A stretch of 64,000 bases of DNA. Source: Hermodice carunculata (Eukaryota > Annelida > Polychaeta > Eunicida > Amphinomidae). Position 1 is the first letter of the stretch. Every line of letters starts with the position of its first letter. Under the pieces are notes generated by a model that was given only the letters and a program-made list of their open reading frames with translations, ran no database searches and was not told the origin of the DNA. A program made the position numbers and the translations under genes. Positions 22,750-55,324 of this stretch are shown here, piece by piece. The DNA lies in NCBI GenBank assembly GCA_964020975.1, contig OZ026613.1, forward strand, positions 118,157,440 through 118,221,439. Reading direction: 5' to 3'.

Positions 22750-23460
22750 ATTTAGAGTATTTTATCTTGGTCAGTGGTGATCACACGTATATTCAACATC
22801 ATCGTTTGAATTGAAATTCGGTTGGCCCATTGGCATTCAATAGTTTTGAAGTGATAAGCATTGAAATCTGTTATTTGTGCCTTATCAGGATAAATGAAAA
22901 TTGACAACTTTATGTTCATTTCATCGCACGTATTTCATAAACCAATGAATTGCTTTTCCTAATGACACCTTTATTTGGATCACTTTTGAAGATATTCAGC
23001 ATTTAAAGTTTAGACAATGCACAATTAGCATGAATTATAATTTCACAGCTTTCATTGGACGCATCTGTAGCACAAAGTAAAGAACCGAATTTGGATTGAC
23101 ACATGAATTATAATTTCACAGCTTTCATTGGACGCATCTGTAGCACAAAGTAAAGAACCGAATTTGGATTGACACATGAATTATAATTTCACAGCTTTCA
23201 TTGGACGCATCTGTAGCACAAAGTAAAGAACCGAATTTGGATTGACACCTCAATCTGCAACACTTTTGAAGAAAAACGTTTGATTTGCCTCTAGAAGCAA
23301 ATAAGTATTACGTGTGCCAGAAAGTTAAGCATATTTGGTCTTCAATGAATACTGAGAACTCTCTTATAATTTAAATGTTGAATATCTTAAAAACTAGCTG
23401 CTGCTGGTATGGGTATGGGGTATATGGGGTATGGGGTATGGGTATGGGGTATCTCATAAA
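22750..23460 (+). repeat. Hairpin-capped repeat family, copy 2 (core units plus GGTAT microsatellite)
   Basis: Diverged core units with AGCATGAATTATAATTTCACAG, TTGGACGCATCTGTAGCAC, GAATTTGGATTGACACC and CACTTTTGAAG follow the same order as the 32.6-kb array (GCATAAATTAAAATTCTACA, TTGGATGCAGC, AAGTTGGAATGGCACC, AGTTTTGAAG). A (GGTAT)n-type microsatellite at about 23,405-23,450 follows, as a GAAA tract does in the other copies. No terminal hairpin was found here. Confidence 0.55.
23031..23249 (+). repeat. Three identical 73-bp tandem units
   Basis: TTTCACAGCTTTCATTGG recurs at 23,041, 23,114 and 23,187, a period of exactly 73 bp. I see no difference between the units, so the expansion is recent. 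The unit is half of the longer core repeat. Confidence 0.95.
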
Positions 23461-24033
23461 GGATACACAAAACTTGTAGCAATTGAAATAAGGATAACTA
23501 AAGCAATTCAAATTCCCAAAGTTCAATCATCGAATTTTACTCTGAGATACACACACAATTCCAAAGTCTACTTTGACAAAAAACCTGTATACAGTAGTCG
23601 TCCTTAAGACTGAAAAGATGCTGTTTATAGGGGAGGGGGGGGCATTCCAGAGAGGCTCAGCCCTCTTAGGCACTATACCTGAGTGTGTATATGTGCAATA
23701 TTGTTCAAATATATAGGTACAATGAATATATAGTTTGATATTTCCAGGGGTAATAAATACATGTAATACACAGTCTCCTATGTGAAGATTGAGCAGATCA
23801 CTGAGAGGGCACTTATCCACACTGCAATTCTGTGCTTATTAAATCCACGACACTCTCAAAACAGTCATTGTGGACTGGAAGACAGTTGTGCTCTGATGGG
23901 TCTGGCCGAACACATTGGTAGCATTTATGAGAGAGAATTACAATGTCCAAGCTTGTGCCCAGAAGTACAGTGATCTCCCGGGATTAACGACATCGTCACA
24001 AAGGCCCATTAGTGGTGAGGCACAATGCTTCTG

Positions 24034-24135
<102 letters not shown>

Positions 24136-24369
24136 AATATAGGTATTGTGATGGAACCACTCAAGTATTTTGGCCCTACGAGATTTGTTCACGTGAATAG
24201 AGGAGATTTTTTGTATTTTTGTGGATGTCTATATAACTATTACAAAGTTTTCTCGGAGTTTTTTTTCTCATTTTTTTCAAGACCTTACTGAACCTTTCAC
24301 AGCAGACAGTTATAGGCTGAATTGTAAGTTGCCTGGGAGTCAGGTTCTGACAGTGCGAGCTAATCTATT

Positions 24370-25500
24370 TGTATCATGATTTTTGTGAGACCTTGGATCA
24401 AGAAAAAGATATTAGAGTGGTATTTTGTGATATTACAAAGGCGTTTGACCGTGTATATCAATATGGGATACTGCAAATTTAGAAAGGGCTGGTGTCAGAG
24501 GCTCCCTTTTATCATGGTTTAAGAATTATCTTAGGGGAGAGTGAATCCACTTGGAGTGAAGTTAAATCAGGAGTCCCCCAGGGCTCAGTTCTAGAACCTT
24601 TGCTGTATTTGATTTTTTTCAATGACATTGTAAACATTGTACAGTCTCCAATTCGTTTATTTGCTGATGACACAATTTCGTTTAAGTAGAAAATCTTTAG
24701 AAAATTTTTATTTTACTTTTACAAGACCAACTTTGGAGTATGGGTCAATCGTATGGGACAGCTAGACAGGAACTCAATCCGAGGCAGCTGGAAAATTGTC
24801 AGAGAGGTGCAACACGTATTGTATCAGGTGCTACGAAAGGTACAGTTCATGATCTAATATATGAAGAAGTAGGGTGGGAAAATTATTCCGAAAGTCGGAA
24901 AAATGCAAAGCTGATATTCACAAAATAGTACATGGTTACAGTCCAAAAATTTGAGGAACACTGTGTCAGATCCGGTTAGTCAACGAGTTCGGTCACGTAA
25001 CACTTTTCCCAAATTTCCACAATAAAACCTAAATATTTTAGGCATCCTTTTTTCCTTCTGTTATTAAGCAATGGAATGAATTACCTGGTGATACTAGGAG
25101 AGCTGTAAAATTTGACGAGTTCAAATGTAAGCTTAAACGGAATTCTAACGCAAATAAAGTCCGCAAGCTTTCTTATTTTGGAGATAAAGATTAGCAATTG
25201 CACACGCACGCTCCATATGAAATGCAGGAATTTGAAAAGGGATTTTTTTAGGAGAGTACTCGTTGACTGCCCCGAGCGCTCCTGTGGCAACGCAAATGAA
25301 GACATTTTTCACTATTTTCATGAATGTAACACGTACAGTGTACCGAGGGATCTTTTACAAAGGAAGGTCCTACCTATTGCATCTTTTACCGTTCGAACAC
25401 TTTTATATGGCTCCAAACAGTGAAATGGCAAAGAAAACGAAATTATACTTTGGGCTGTACATCAGTATATTTAAGCTACAGGAAGGCTCGCGGCAGTAAC
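24370..25500 (+). mobile_element. LINE family D/E, decayed + strand copy
   Basis: RT motif A CDITKAFDRVYQ near 24,432, SGVPQGSVLEPLLY (about 24,568-24,610) and LFADDTISF near 24,660, then a jump to the C-terminal region FTRPTLEYGSIVWD (about 24,720). The palm region after FADD is deleted. The frame 25,112-25,423 includes CPERSCGNANEDIFHYFHEC, the C-terminal zinc knuckle. The same blocks occur on the minus strand at 27.4-28.9 kb, so both belong to one CR1-like family. Several frameshifts and stops; inactive. Confidence 0.8.
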
Positions 25501-26980
25501 TGTTCGATACGGAAAAACAATACAACGACGATAGGCCACACACATTTATTGGTTGTCCACAACACGAATACAACAAGGACGCCAGTAGAAGTTACATGAC
25601 AGGTTACAGACGGACACCTTCACCGGAACACACTGGACATACCATAACTGCAACAGAAGTTTATACAATTACAAATAAATCAGTTTGTATTGTTCCCGTA
25701 ATATTACTTTACTGGTTCTCTATGCCTTACATCGTGAAACACATCAAGCCACAGCTACGACTATTTAAGCTTGAAAGACGCTAAGCAAGAGTTTTATAAG
25801 AAACCTCAATTTATATTTCAATTGTTTTAGAGCGAATATGAACTGCTTGTAGCAAGCACTTGAACGGCAAAATGTACATACATGATGTTTACGAAGTTTA
25901 TGGGTCTACGTTCTATGACATCCTAGTTTCCTTTATCCAACGACACCTGGATTACAGCTACAAATTGATACTTCGAGCATGAAAACTTCAGTAAAATACA
26001 GTAAAATTGAAAACTTTATAGTTTTACACAAATTGGTCAAACTTACAACTTTCGAGTTCCTTTATGGCGTTTCATGACCGGGCTCTATGCTTAACTCTGC
26101 TCCAATGATACCTGTCGGTAGGAAGTAAAAGCCCCTGTACACGCACAGGGAACACTGGATTACATTTAGGGAACGTGTCCCCGACTCGCACACACGCTCA
26201 ACCAGCAGTGACCAATAGCGCTTGAGAAAACTACAAAAGCATTGAATCAATTCCCGAGCAAAAGTTTTAACTTGTGGTTTCACCACCAGGGATGCACTGA
26301 ACAACCCCACATTACACAACAATTGTATACTGTTCGCTATAAATTCGAAGATTTGCTCCTGCAATGATAAATTCTCACATGGGAAATGACAGTAACTTAA
26401 TGATTTACACTTATACCATATAAAACTCGATTCGGACGGTTTCGTTCTTATGTAATTCTATGCTTCAACTTTGTATTTAACAATTCAATAACTTCATATA
26501 ACTTACTTAAATCGGTACGCACTTAAGTCGGTACCCCATCTACCGTCCCTACCTGGCGTACTGTCTTGGTTACATCTTCAATATTTTGTCTTTTTATTTT
26601 GCCATCTACATGTAGTATAATGTGATGTTAACTGCTACTTGCCTTTGGTATTTGTGATTACCTGATGTGCAATGTCTTTTGATTTCTATGCTTTTATGTG
26701 TACAAGATGGGTTGATATAGGGATTTGCCCTGTTTCCCAATTGTTTTTTTTTGTTTTTTTGTTTTTTTGTTTTTTTTGTTTTTTTGTTTTTGTTTTTGTT
26801 TTTTGTTTTTGGAGAAAAATATGTTTAAACTGAGATAATCCATTATGCATTCCAAATAATTACATAACAGCATGGGTGTAGAAAACAATAGCTAGTCTGT
26901 ACATGTTGTGGTATGGAGGGGGTGTATTGTAGGAAAAATAAGTAAATTTGACATGATTTGAAATTCCTCAACATTGGTTT
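25501..26980. other. No gene seen; T-rich tract at 26,743-26,812
   Basis: Non-coding, AT-rich sequence. The only distinct feature is a run of T tracts separated by single Gs at 26,743-26,812. Confidence 0.55.
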
Positions 26981-29869
26981 AAACATATTTTTATTTCAAA
27001 AGAAAGCAATTGGAAAACAGGGCGCAGCCCTATATAAATTCCTCTTGCACATAGAGAGGTAGAGGGAAAAGACTGGGTAACAGCATCAGACAAGTCAGTG
27101 TTAAGGCATACGTCACATTTCAAAGACAGATAGAGTGGCACTGCCACACAAGCTTGAGTAAATGTAACGAGACAAGACGCCACAGAGAGGGAAAGATGGT
27201 TGAAGTACGTCCTCGTTTATCAGGTATATCGCCAGCAAATTAATCAGTACCTAGGTAAATAATCATGTAGCAACCTATGTGGCTGTTCCCAGTCTGCCTG
27301 TTGTTTTGATATAGTTATGTACAGCGTCGAAGATTATTTCATTTTGTTGTAAAGTACACCTTTTGGAGCCAAAAAGTAAAGTTTCAGTAGTGAAGGGTGC
27401 AAAAGGAATAGTTTTGCTGTGTAATTTGTTTCGTTGATTGATATAAAAAAGACATTCACAAAAGTAGTGGAATACATCTTCATTAAAATTACCGTAGGCA
27501 CACCTGGGAGAATCTACAAGACCCTTTTTTGAATAAATCAGATTTCAAACTGCTGCATCCCATGCGCAGACGCGCATGGAACACAGCAAGTCGTCTCTCG
27601 CCCCTGTAAAACAGTTTATTGACACATTCAGTTCCCCGATTTAAGTCTTTCTTGAATTCTGCAAAGTTTTCCGAGTTGCGGACTTCAGTGGGTAAATTGT
27701 TCCACAGTCGAACAGCAGATGGGAGAAAGGAAGAGTCAAATAAATTCGTTCGTGATCTAATATGGGACAATCTCGAACCAGATCTGATGTTGTACCTGTT
27801 TCTGTCACTAACAGGGCCAGGAATAAGATTTTGTAGATATGGGGGAGAGTCACCGTTCATCATTTTAAAGAATAGAATGAGTTTGTTTTTTTCCCGACGA
27901 GAAGATAATTTCTCGAGGCCGGATTCTTGATAGATAAGATTGTGGTTAGTATCAGCAGTTGCACCAATAATAATTCTTGATGCAGCAAGTTGAACGTTTT
28001 CTAACAGCGTGGACTCCTGTAAAGTACAGTTGTCCCAGACTACTGCCCCATATTCCAGGAGAGGTCTTACGAAAGAAAGATAAAGTGTTTCTAGAGATTT
28101 CCTAATAAGCCGAAATTGCAAATATCTCAAAATATTGACCATATTTATTCCTTTAGTAAACAATTCCTTGATATGACTAGACCATTTTTAATCAGAACGA
28201 AGGGTGAGGCCAAGATGTTTGTGATCAGTTTTGTTTGGCAGTGTACTGTCCATAAAGACTAAATGAGGGTAATGTATAGGATTTCTTTTCTTAGAAATTA
28301 TCATGCTCTTGGTTTTTGTCGGATTGAAGGCTACCAGCCACTGGTGCGACCAAGATTCCACTCAGTAAGTCAGTGTTAAGAATATTGGTCGCAGCATTGG
28401 CATCATCCACCGTAATAAAAAGAGTTGTGTCTTCTGCAAAAAGTCGTATGGATGATTGAACAATGTTTACAATATCATTAATATATATAAAAAATAATAG
28501 GGGTCCAAGAACAGATCCCTGAGGGACGCCTGCTTTGACTTGTCCCCACTGTGATGACCCTCCTTGAACGACAAATTCTGTTTTGTTTGCGTCCCTCCAA
28601 GTAATCTCCGAACCACTGCAACAATGAATCGTTTATTCCAGAGTTTTTTAATTTGTGCAACAGACCCGGGTGATAGACGCGGTCGAAAGCCTTGGTTATA
28701 TCGTAAAAAAGTACTCTGACATCCTTCTGCATGTCGACAGCTTCACAAAAATGGTGATACAAAAATACAAGTTGGTTGACCGCGCTGTCACCCGGTATAA
28801 ATCCTGACTGCGATTCTGATATCGTTACGTTCTCCCGAAAAAAAAATTGAACACATGTTTGAAAACTACTTTCTCGAAAACCTTGGTTACAGAACTTAAA
28901 AGTGATATTGGTCTGTAGTTGTTGCAATCGTTCGGGGACCCTTTTTTGAAAATTGGAACCACATTTGCCTTTTTCCATTCAGATGGAAATTTATTTTCGG
29001 CTATAGAAATATTAAATAATTTTGTGAGAGACTCTGAAATAGCAGGAGCAGCTTCCCAGAGGAGACGCGCACTAATACCATCTGGACCATTAGCTTTAGA
29101 AATATCTAAGCTTTTTAATATCCAAAATACCTCGTTGCTGTTAATTGAGATATTTTCCAAAATATTTACGCTGTTCCTTTCATGGGGCGGGAATGAAAAA
29201 TTTGCATCGTCAATTTTGGTTTGGTCAATAAAAATGTCATTCAATAGCTGGGCTTTTGCATCATTATCGGTAAATGTTTTATTATCATGGAAAGGCGCCG
29301 GAATATCAGATACTTCATTTTTTCGTAAGAGGAATTTGACGGTGTGCCACCAGCTTTTTTTCCGTTTATGGTCATTGTTGACATTATTCTGTAAACGTTC
29401 AAGGTAGTTCTCTTCTGCTTGCCTTAAGTCCTGAATATATTGATTTCGCAACTGCCCAAAGTATGGCCAAAGTGCTGGTCCCAGTTTGGCTTTTTTGTGG
29501 ATACGTTCCACCTTGCGTTTTGCAGTGCGGAGGGTAGATGTGTACCAAGGAGCGTCACTCGGTCTAATTACACTCTTGTTTGGTACATACTCCTTCGCTA
29601 CTGACATGAAGGTATCTGTCCACTTTTTGCATATTAAGTCAACGTTGTTTGAGTCAAAGCAGGCGTCCCGATCACTTTCTAGTAATTTTTCTCTAAAAAT
29701 GTCAAACTCGGCTTTGTCATACTCCCACACCAGTCTGGTGAATGTGCTAGCTTTCTTACGCCTGAAAAGTAGACTAGCGCTAACAAGGCAGTGATCACAA
29801 TTTGCTGGTGGGGCAGAGACATTTACACTTCGAACAAAATTTGGCATATTTGTAATAATCTGATCTAGA

Positions 29870-29913
29870 CAAGAATAACTGAAAATACTTCTAAGTATTT
29901 TCAGTTATTCTTG
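29870..29913. repeat. Perfect 21-bp palindrome with 2-base loop
   Basis: CAAGAATAACTGAAAATACTT at 29,870-29,890, CT, then its exact complement at 29,893-29,913. It sits in the LINE E endonuclease just after EPTRITENT and displaces the frame, so it looks like a short inverted duplication made after insertion. Confidence 0.9.
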
Positions 29914-30440
29914 TTGGCTCGTTGATATGTAAAGTAAGAAAGTTTACAGAGCAGAAGTGTTGCAGTTTGTTGCCATGGTTGTTGGCTGGATCTGCATTTA
30001 GATCTCCCATAATTATAATTTTGTCTACACCTGCAGTTTTTGCATCATCCATATTGTCTTGAAGCTTCTCCCAGAAATTAACAGTGGAATTTGGGGGTCT
30101 GTACCCAACTGCTAAGAGGAATTTGTTATTATGTAGCCGAATTTTAATCCACATAATTTCTAAATCATTTTCAAGATCGTAGCGACGTTTAAACAAAGAG
30201 CGATTGCGACGCATAGAGAGCCACGCCTCCGCCAATTCCAGTAGTTCTGTCCCGTCTCATAATTGGGTGGAAGCCCGGGATCTCCAGGTCGCGGTCGGGG
30301 TGTGCGTTTGAGAGAAAAGTTTCAGACAACGCGATAATGTCGAATGAATCAGCTAATGATGTCTTCATACAACGCTATTTGTCGGGAGATAGCCAACGAA
30401 TGTTTGCATGACAGATTGTAAAGACAACGAAACCATCATC

Positions 30441-30479
30441 AGGTCCTGGATTAGGTTGAACATCCCCACATAGTAATAG
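30441..30479 (-). other. 2A-like motif at the start of LINE E
   Basis: The minus strand encodes LLLCGDVQPNPGP, followed at once by DDGFVVFTICHANIRW, the endonuclease start. Gln replaces the usual Glu of D-V-E-x-NPGP. The hydrophobic LLLxGDV lead is typical of LINE 2A-like sequences. Confidence 0.7.
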
Positions 30480-30639
30480 AAGAATGGCACGGATACAAAA
30501 TAAATATTCCACGGTTATTTCAACTTGTTTCTGTAAGATATGCACACCAAAGTATACCTGTGGAGCGAGTATCCATCCACTCTGATGGAAGAGACCAGTA
30601 CAGTGTGTCAGAGTTTGGCTGGAAGAAGGTTATAGATGT

Positions 30640-31275
30640 ACTGGCAAAAGTGGGCTGGCAATGATATATTAACGAGCAGACAGACTTCCTTGCAAAAGTG
30701 GGCTGGCAATATATTAACGAGCAGACAGACTTCCTTGCAAAAGTGGGCCGGCAATAATATATTAACGAGCAGACAGACTAACTGATACAAAGGGCTCGCA
30801 ATGACATGTTATGAACAGACAGATTATCTGGCTAAAGTGGGCTGGCAACGATATATTTACGAGTAGACAGACTAGCTGACTAAAGTGAGGAGGCAGAGAT
30901 GTATTAACAAGTACTGTGAATCGCTTTAATTTTGCTGTACTCTTATTTTTGCTTATTCGCTCATGGCTCAAAACAGTGAAAATAAAAACACGATGAAATA
31001 GTATTTCAGCATTGTTTGAATAGGAGACATGTCCAAAACAGTTAAATCAAAACGAGAATGAAAAGTCAAAAAATACGAAAATCGTGAACATTTATACACG
31101 CAAAAAGAAAGCAATTTACAACAGACAGAATTATTGATTAAGGTGGGTTGACAATGATATGTTAACGAGTGGACAGACCTACTGATAAGCGTGGCATGGC
31201 AAAGATATGTTAACGAGTAGACAGACTACTCAGAACAGTTGGATTGACAACTTTTTTGTTAACTGGTGGACAGAC
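30640..31275. repeat. Minisatellite, ~48-55-bp unit, upstream of the protease gene
   Basis: Units of the form AAGTGGGCTGGCAATGATAT, then TTAACGAGCAGACAGAC, repeat about five times at 30,640-30,905 and two to three more times at 31,130-31,275, with an unrelated stretch between. It ends about 330 bp before the predicted TATA box. Confidence 0.8.
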
Positions 31276-31565
31276 TTTTATGTATCTTGATGCCAATCTA
31301 TTTCTCCTACTCGTTGTCAGTATCACAAAGACGTTATCGTACGTATTACGTTTCACCATATCATTACTAAAGGTAATGACGTAAACTTGTAAAGTAGGCA
31401 AACATTGTACTTGACATTCATGGAGCCCAGGCAAAGCAACCTCTCGGCAACTGCGCATCCTGCAGTGCAAATTGTCAACAGATAAAATACAGGTAATCGA
31501 GACATGGCGCCCGGTAGCGCCTTACTCACCACACCATGGAGAGAAAAGCAGATGTCTTGTTCTAT

Positions 31566-31679
31566 CTTATCTGCAAGGCTTGATAATCAAGTCTTCATTA
31601 TCGCATTATAAAGAGGTTTCAGCGAACATAAGTAAGTGAAGTCTGTACGGTGACGGGAAGGTATCCATCTTACGCCGGC
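31566..31679 (+). promoter_or_regulatory. Predicted core promoter and 5' UTR of the serine protease
   Basis: TATAAAG at 31,607-31,613 lies 67 bp upstream of the ATG, leaving room for a start site near 31,640 and a short 5' UTR. GATA-type cores occur just upstream: CTTATC 31,566-31,571, TGATAA 31,581-31,586 and TTATC 31,598-31,602. A TATA box this close is common in digestive protease genes; GATA control is inference only. Confidence 0.5.
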
Positions 31680-51779
<20,100 letters not shown>

Positions 51780-51822
51780 TGAGCTGCTTTGGACATGCAT
51801 CACTGTGTGACAAAGAAAAAAA

Positions 51823-51974
51823 AATAAATAACAAAAAGACAGAAAATAATACCTGCAATGAAATGAGAGACAAGAGCAAGGATCTGCGCTAGTGTTATAT
51901 GTGGACACCTCTCTGGCTTAGTGATATTTAAGCATAAACTGTCCTCGTCTTGTGCTTTTTCTGTATCCAATAAA
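51823..51974 (+). terminator. Poly(A) signals of the protease gene
   Basis: AATAAA at 51,823-51,828 (44 bases after the stop) and again at 51,969-51,974, with a third at 52,027-52,032. The second or third gives a more usual 3' UTR length; which is used cannot be told. Confidence 0.5.
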
Positions 51975-52099
51975 CCGAACTTTCCACATTTTGAAATGTT
52001 ATTTTGTGCATTCCTTCTCGTGTCAAAATAAACTGCAGATGGCAGTTCGAACAACCGTTTGCGGTCTGATTTGTTACAAGTTTGAACGGTCACCACTGG

Positions 52100-54600
52100 A
52101 CAAAGAGTAACACCAGGTACCGTGAGGCGATTGTATCTTGACCTATTGAGAACTGGTCAGCATAATAATCAATCCCATCTCAATTATGATAGTGCATGAG
52201 CATCTTCAACCTTCTCCCACAAGAGACTTTCCTTTAAATATCAGCATGGATGGACTAATTGTGGACTAACGGAGAGCCATGCTGGAGGTCCTGAGAGGAA
52301 AACTGTTGACTCAACCTAGAAAATAGCTAGCTTAGGACTAATTTGCCTCTTATTTGGAGACTTTTCTAGCTTTTTAAAATTTAAGTTTAGTGGGTTGTTT
52401 CCCCTTTTTAGGCTCCTCAGAGTTTCAGCAGCCACAATTAGCTACAAGATCCCATGTATAAAATTCAGTCATTCAGATATTAAGCATGAAAAAAAAAAAA
52501 TAAAAAAAAAATAAACAACCCGCAATCCCTCCCCAGCCCCGGCACCCCCCCCCCCCCCCCCAAGAAACTCTGAAAAGTCACGGTCTGGACCGTCCATACT
52601 AAAAACACGAGAAAACAATGAAATCGTTTGTTTTTGTAGAACATGAGAAAGTGGCCGAATATTGATTGCCTGTTGTACCTTCAAATGAAGGTTTTTTTTC
52701 TGGAATGTTGAAAACAAGTAATAAGCAACATTTGTCCATTTTAATAACGCCAGGGAGTTAACACAACCAGTTCATGGGGATAAACCATAGAGTGCAATGC
52801 ACTGGATCCCATGCTATGCACATATTATAAAGGAAACATTAAATCCTGCATAAATAGACCTTATTCAAGAGGTGGAGTTGGTTTGGATAATCAGGCGAAA
52901 GTTACTTTTATCAAACATATTGCTAAGCCCAAAGTGAAACAACTGCCAGAATGACACTTAAGCCTGATAAATACCGAAGGCTGATAATTGAATGCCTACC
53001 AAATTAAACATCAGAGCTGTTTGAAATACAAATATGTACTTATCATATTGGATTATCTGTGTCTTTTTGGCAATGTAAAAATATAAAGTTTGGTCCTTTC
53101 TTTCTAATAAATGCACATGCATCAAATACCATGTCAATCGATCACAACTTGTGATATCTTGTTTAGAGGAAGGCATGGCTATGAAAGCTGGTGGCAAAGA
53201 GCGGCCGTATTGCAATGACATAATTTTAATACAGAAAACCCCAAACCCCCAAAGCTCCCCTTAATTCACGGAATAATTTTGCCCTACACTGTGACGTCTT
53301 AGCCTTAAGCCGTGTACCTTAATGCATCAATGATGTCGTAAGACTAAAACTGTTCCTGTGTCTGCTATCAAATTATATCAGCAAAATACTGCCACACCGG
53401 ATGCATACTTAGTGTAACTGATACTACCGCCCTCCCCCGCTATTGGGTCAGCAGTGTCACTTTTGTAGGCAAATATAAGGATTCTTCTAAAAGTTGGTAA
53501 AAAAAGTTCACTCATTTGACTTAAATTATAATAAAATTTTGGCATTATATCCCAAATTGGGGTTAAAATTAAGCGGTGAACGGTAATTTAATCTTGGGCC
53601 ATGAGAAAGGCTCGTGGGAAAGACTAATGTGGATATATCGCCTTGCACCAGTAAAAATCGTGGCGGTTTGGAATTTGATGGACTAGGCTGACACAGACAA
53701 GCCTTGACGCCATTGTTAAAAATCCATGCTCATGGAAAATGAAGTTTAGTCAGAGCTTGACTAAGACAGCTTGTATTTTAACCTTTCCAAAAGATCAATG
53801 CATTTAATTAGCTTAATAATGTCACGCATGCTACAGGCAAGCCATGGTAAACTATAATTTAATGTAACCTCCCGGAGATTGTGGTTATCTGCTTCTGAGA
53901 TAGTGGTCCAGCCTGAGTTTACGCGCCGGTAGGAGGTGGTGTGGTCATTTGAATTTGCTTTTTACCTTTACAAGATAAGAGACGGTACTTAATGGCATTT
54001 ATTATAACTCCACAATTTACCCCGTCGGTAAATTCATTTGCTACATAAGTGCATGCTATTGGCAATAACTAGACGATTTTGCCTGATTTCAGGGAAAATG
54101 TGTAACGGTTTTACCTTGCAAAAAGTCTTACCTTACAGGGTTTTTTTCTTCTTTCTTTTCTTTTTCTTTTTTTTTTCATTTTTGCCCTACTGGGCTTACA
54201 CAAAACATATATGTTGTAAATAAATGTATACAAAATTTAACCGACACCTACCGGTACATGATGTTACAAAGACCTGTTGACCAATGGATGGGTCTCCCCC
54301 GCAGGCTGGGCGGACCCGAGAACTCAACAGGGAATAAAGTATTGAGCCGTCGAGTCCCCCACCCCGTCCCCTATGATAGGCCCATGATATTAAATACACA
54401 CCAATTAAAATTATGAGATCCTAATGATAATTCAGAATAGTTTGACTTTAGTAGATCGACTTTAGACGTGACTGGCACTGAAAGAATTAATACTTTAATC
54501 TTCTTGGTGTTTACCTGCAGACCCTAACAATTACTCTATGCGGCTAATCTGGTAGATACGGAAGACTCCATGCTAGCGAGCTATGGCTGTCAAGTGTCAC
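52100..54600. other. Intergenic, no gene seen
   Basis: Contains an A-rich tract and an 18-C run at 52,488-52,560 and a T-rich tract near 54,140-54,180. No domain, LINE motif or RNA gene recognised. Confidence 0.55.
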
Positions 54601-54653
54601 TCACCAACATAATTAATTTAAATACATGCGGAAATATTCATTTTCGGCCCAGG

Positions 54654-54880
54654 ATGGGTCACTGTATTGCTGCTAACTGCAACAACATAAGTTCGATAAT
54701 AATAAGGTTGTTAACATTCCCCAAAGACCCAATATTGCGGAGGGCGTGGACCTGTGCAGTTAAGATTTACAGACCGGGACAAGTGAGAAGGCCCTGGAAG
54801 CCGATTTCACCTATGTAGTGAACACTTCGTGGAAAGTGATTTCTCATTCGTTCAATCTGACCAGGTCCCTGGGTTGAGTT
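54654..54880 (+). pseudogene. THAP zinc-finger domain, frameshifted
   Basis: From ATG at 54,654: MGHCIAANCNN (CxxxxC pair), LLTFPKDPILRRAWTCAVKI (the FPKDP...W...V block); then in the next frame HLCSEHFVESDF at 54,808 (CSxHFxxxDF). Together these are the C2CH pattern of a THAP domain, a sequence-specific DNA-binding fold found in host regulators and in P-element and Kolobok transposases. A one-base shift in ATTTCAC near 54,806 separates the halves, so it is a pseudogene or a sequencing error. The loss of about ten residues between the halves also shortens it. The remainder of the protein was not found nearby. Confidence 0.65.
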
Positions 54881-55324
54881 AGCTGGCCAATGTACTGTCT
54901 ATGACCAATTACTTCTGTATATTGCGATGTGTTTAATCCAATAACCAGATAACATTTGTTTGGACAGCTACCACTTTCATTAATCATCTACGCAGCTGGC
55001 AAGACCAGTGGGCTTCTGGCCTTTGACCACTTTCAGTCATGTACCACATGGTCCACACCCAACTCCCAATAATCGGGTGTAAAAAATCTCATTTCATTGT
55101 ATCTTTGTCCTTAATTTAGACCCAAAAGGTAGGTCAAAAGATAATATTTACCAGTGTTATATAATGGATACGATCTGTAATAAAGGTTCATAAACATACG
55201 AACTGATGTATATAGGTCATGTCTATAAGGCTGAATGAGCTTTTTTTCTGTCGCCACAGCTTTTCATATTTCTTCTTCATCCTCATCAGACCATGCACAT
55301 GAAAATCTCAATTCAGACACTCTG

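Larger units (their letters stand above)
26985..30500 (-). mobile_element. LINE E, near full-length ORF2 with 2A-like start
   Basis: Minus strand, from about 30,480: LLLCGDVQPNPGP, ICHANIRWLS, DIIALSETFLSNAHPD, GIGGGVALYASQS, YRPPNSTVNFWEKL, KIIIMGDLNADPAN (endonuclease); the frame 29,847-28,825 with SDAPWYTSTLRTAKRK, KANGPDGISARLLWEAAP and NYRPISLLSSVTKVFEKVV; the frame 28,978-28,478 with FYDITKAFDRVYHPG (motif A); RLFAEDTTLF at about 28,440 where FADD is expected; the C-terminal part 28,163-27,489 and the knuckle CAYGNFNEDVFHYFCEC near 27,450. The 3' end near 26,985 reads AAATATGTTTAAACC. The PQG region, motif junctions and other points need frame changes, and the first catalytic Asp of FADD is Glu, so it is inactive. 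Confidence 0.87.

Noticed and set aside
24361-24500. Reading 24.4-25.5 kb and 27.0-30.5 kb as one inverted LINE
   Set aside because: Both carry their own motif A, FADD/FAED and C-terminal knuckle, so they are two copies, not the two halves of one.
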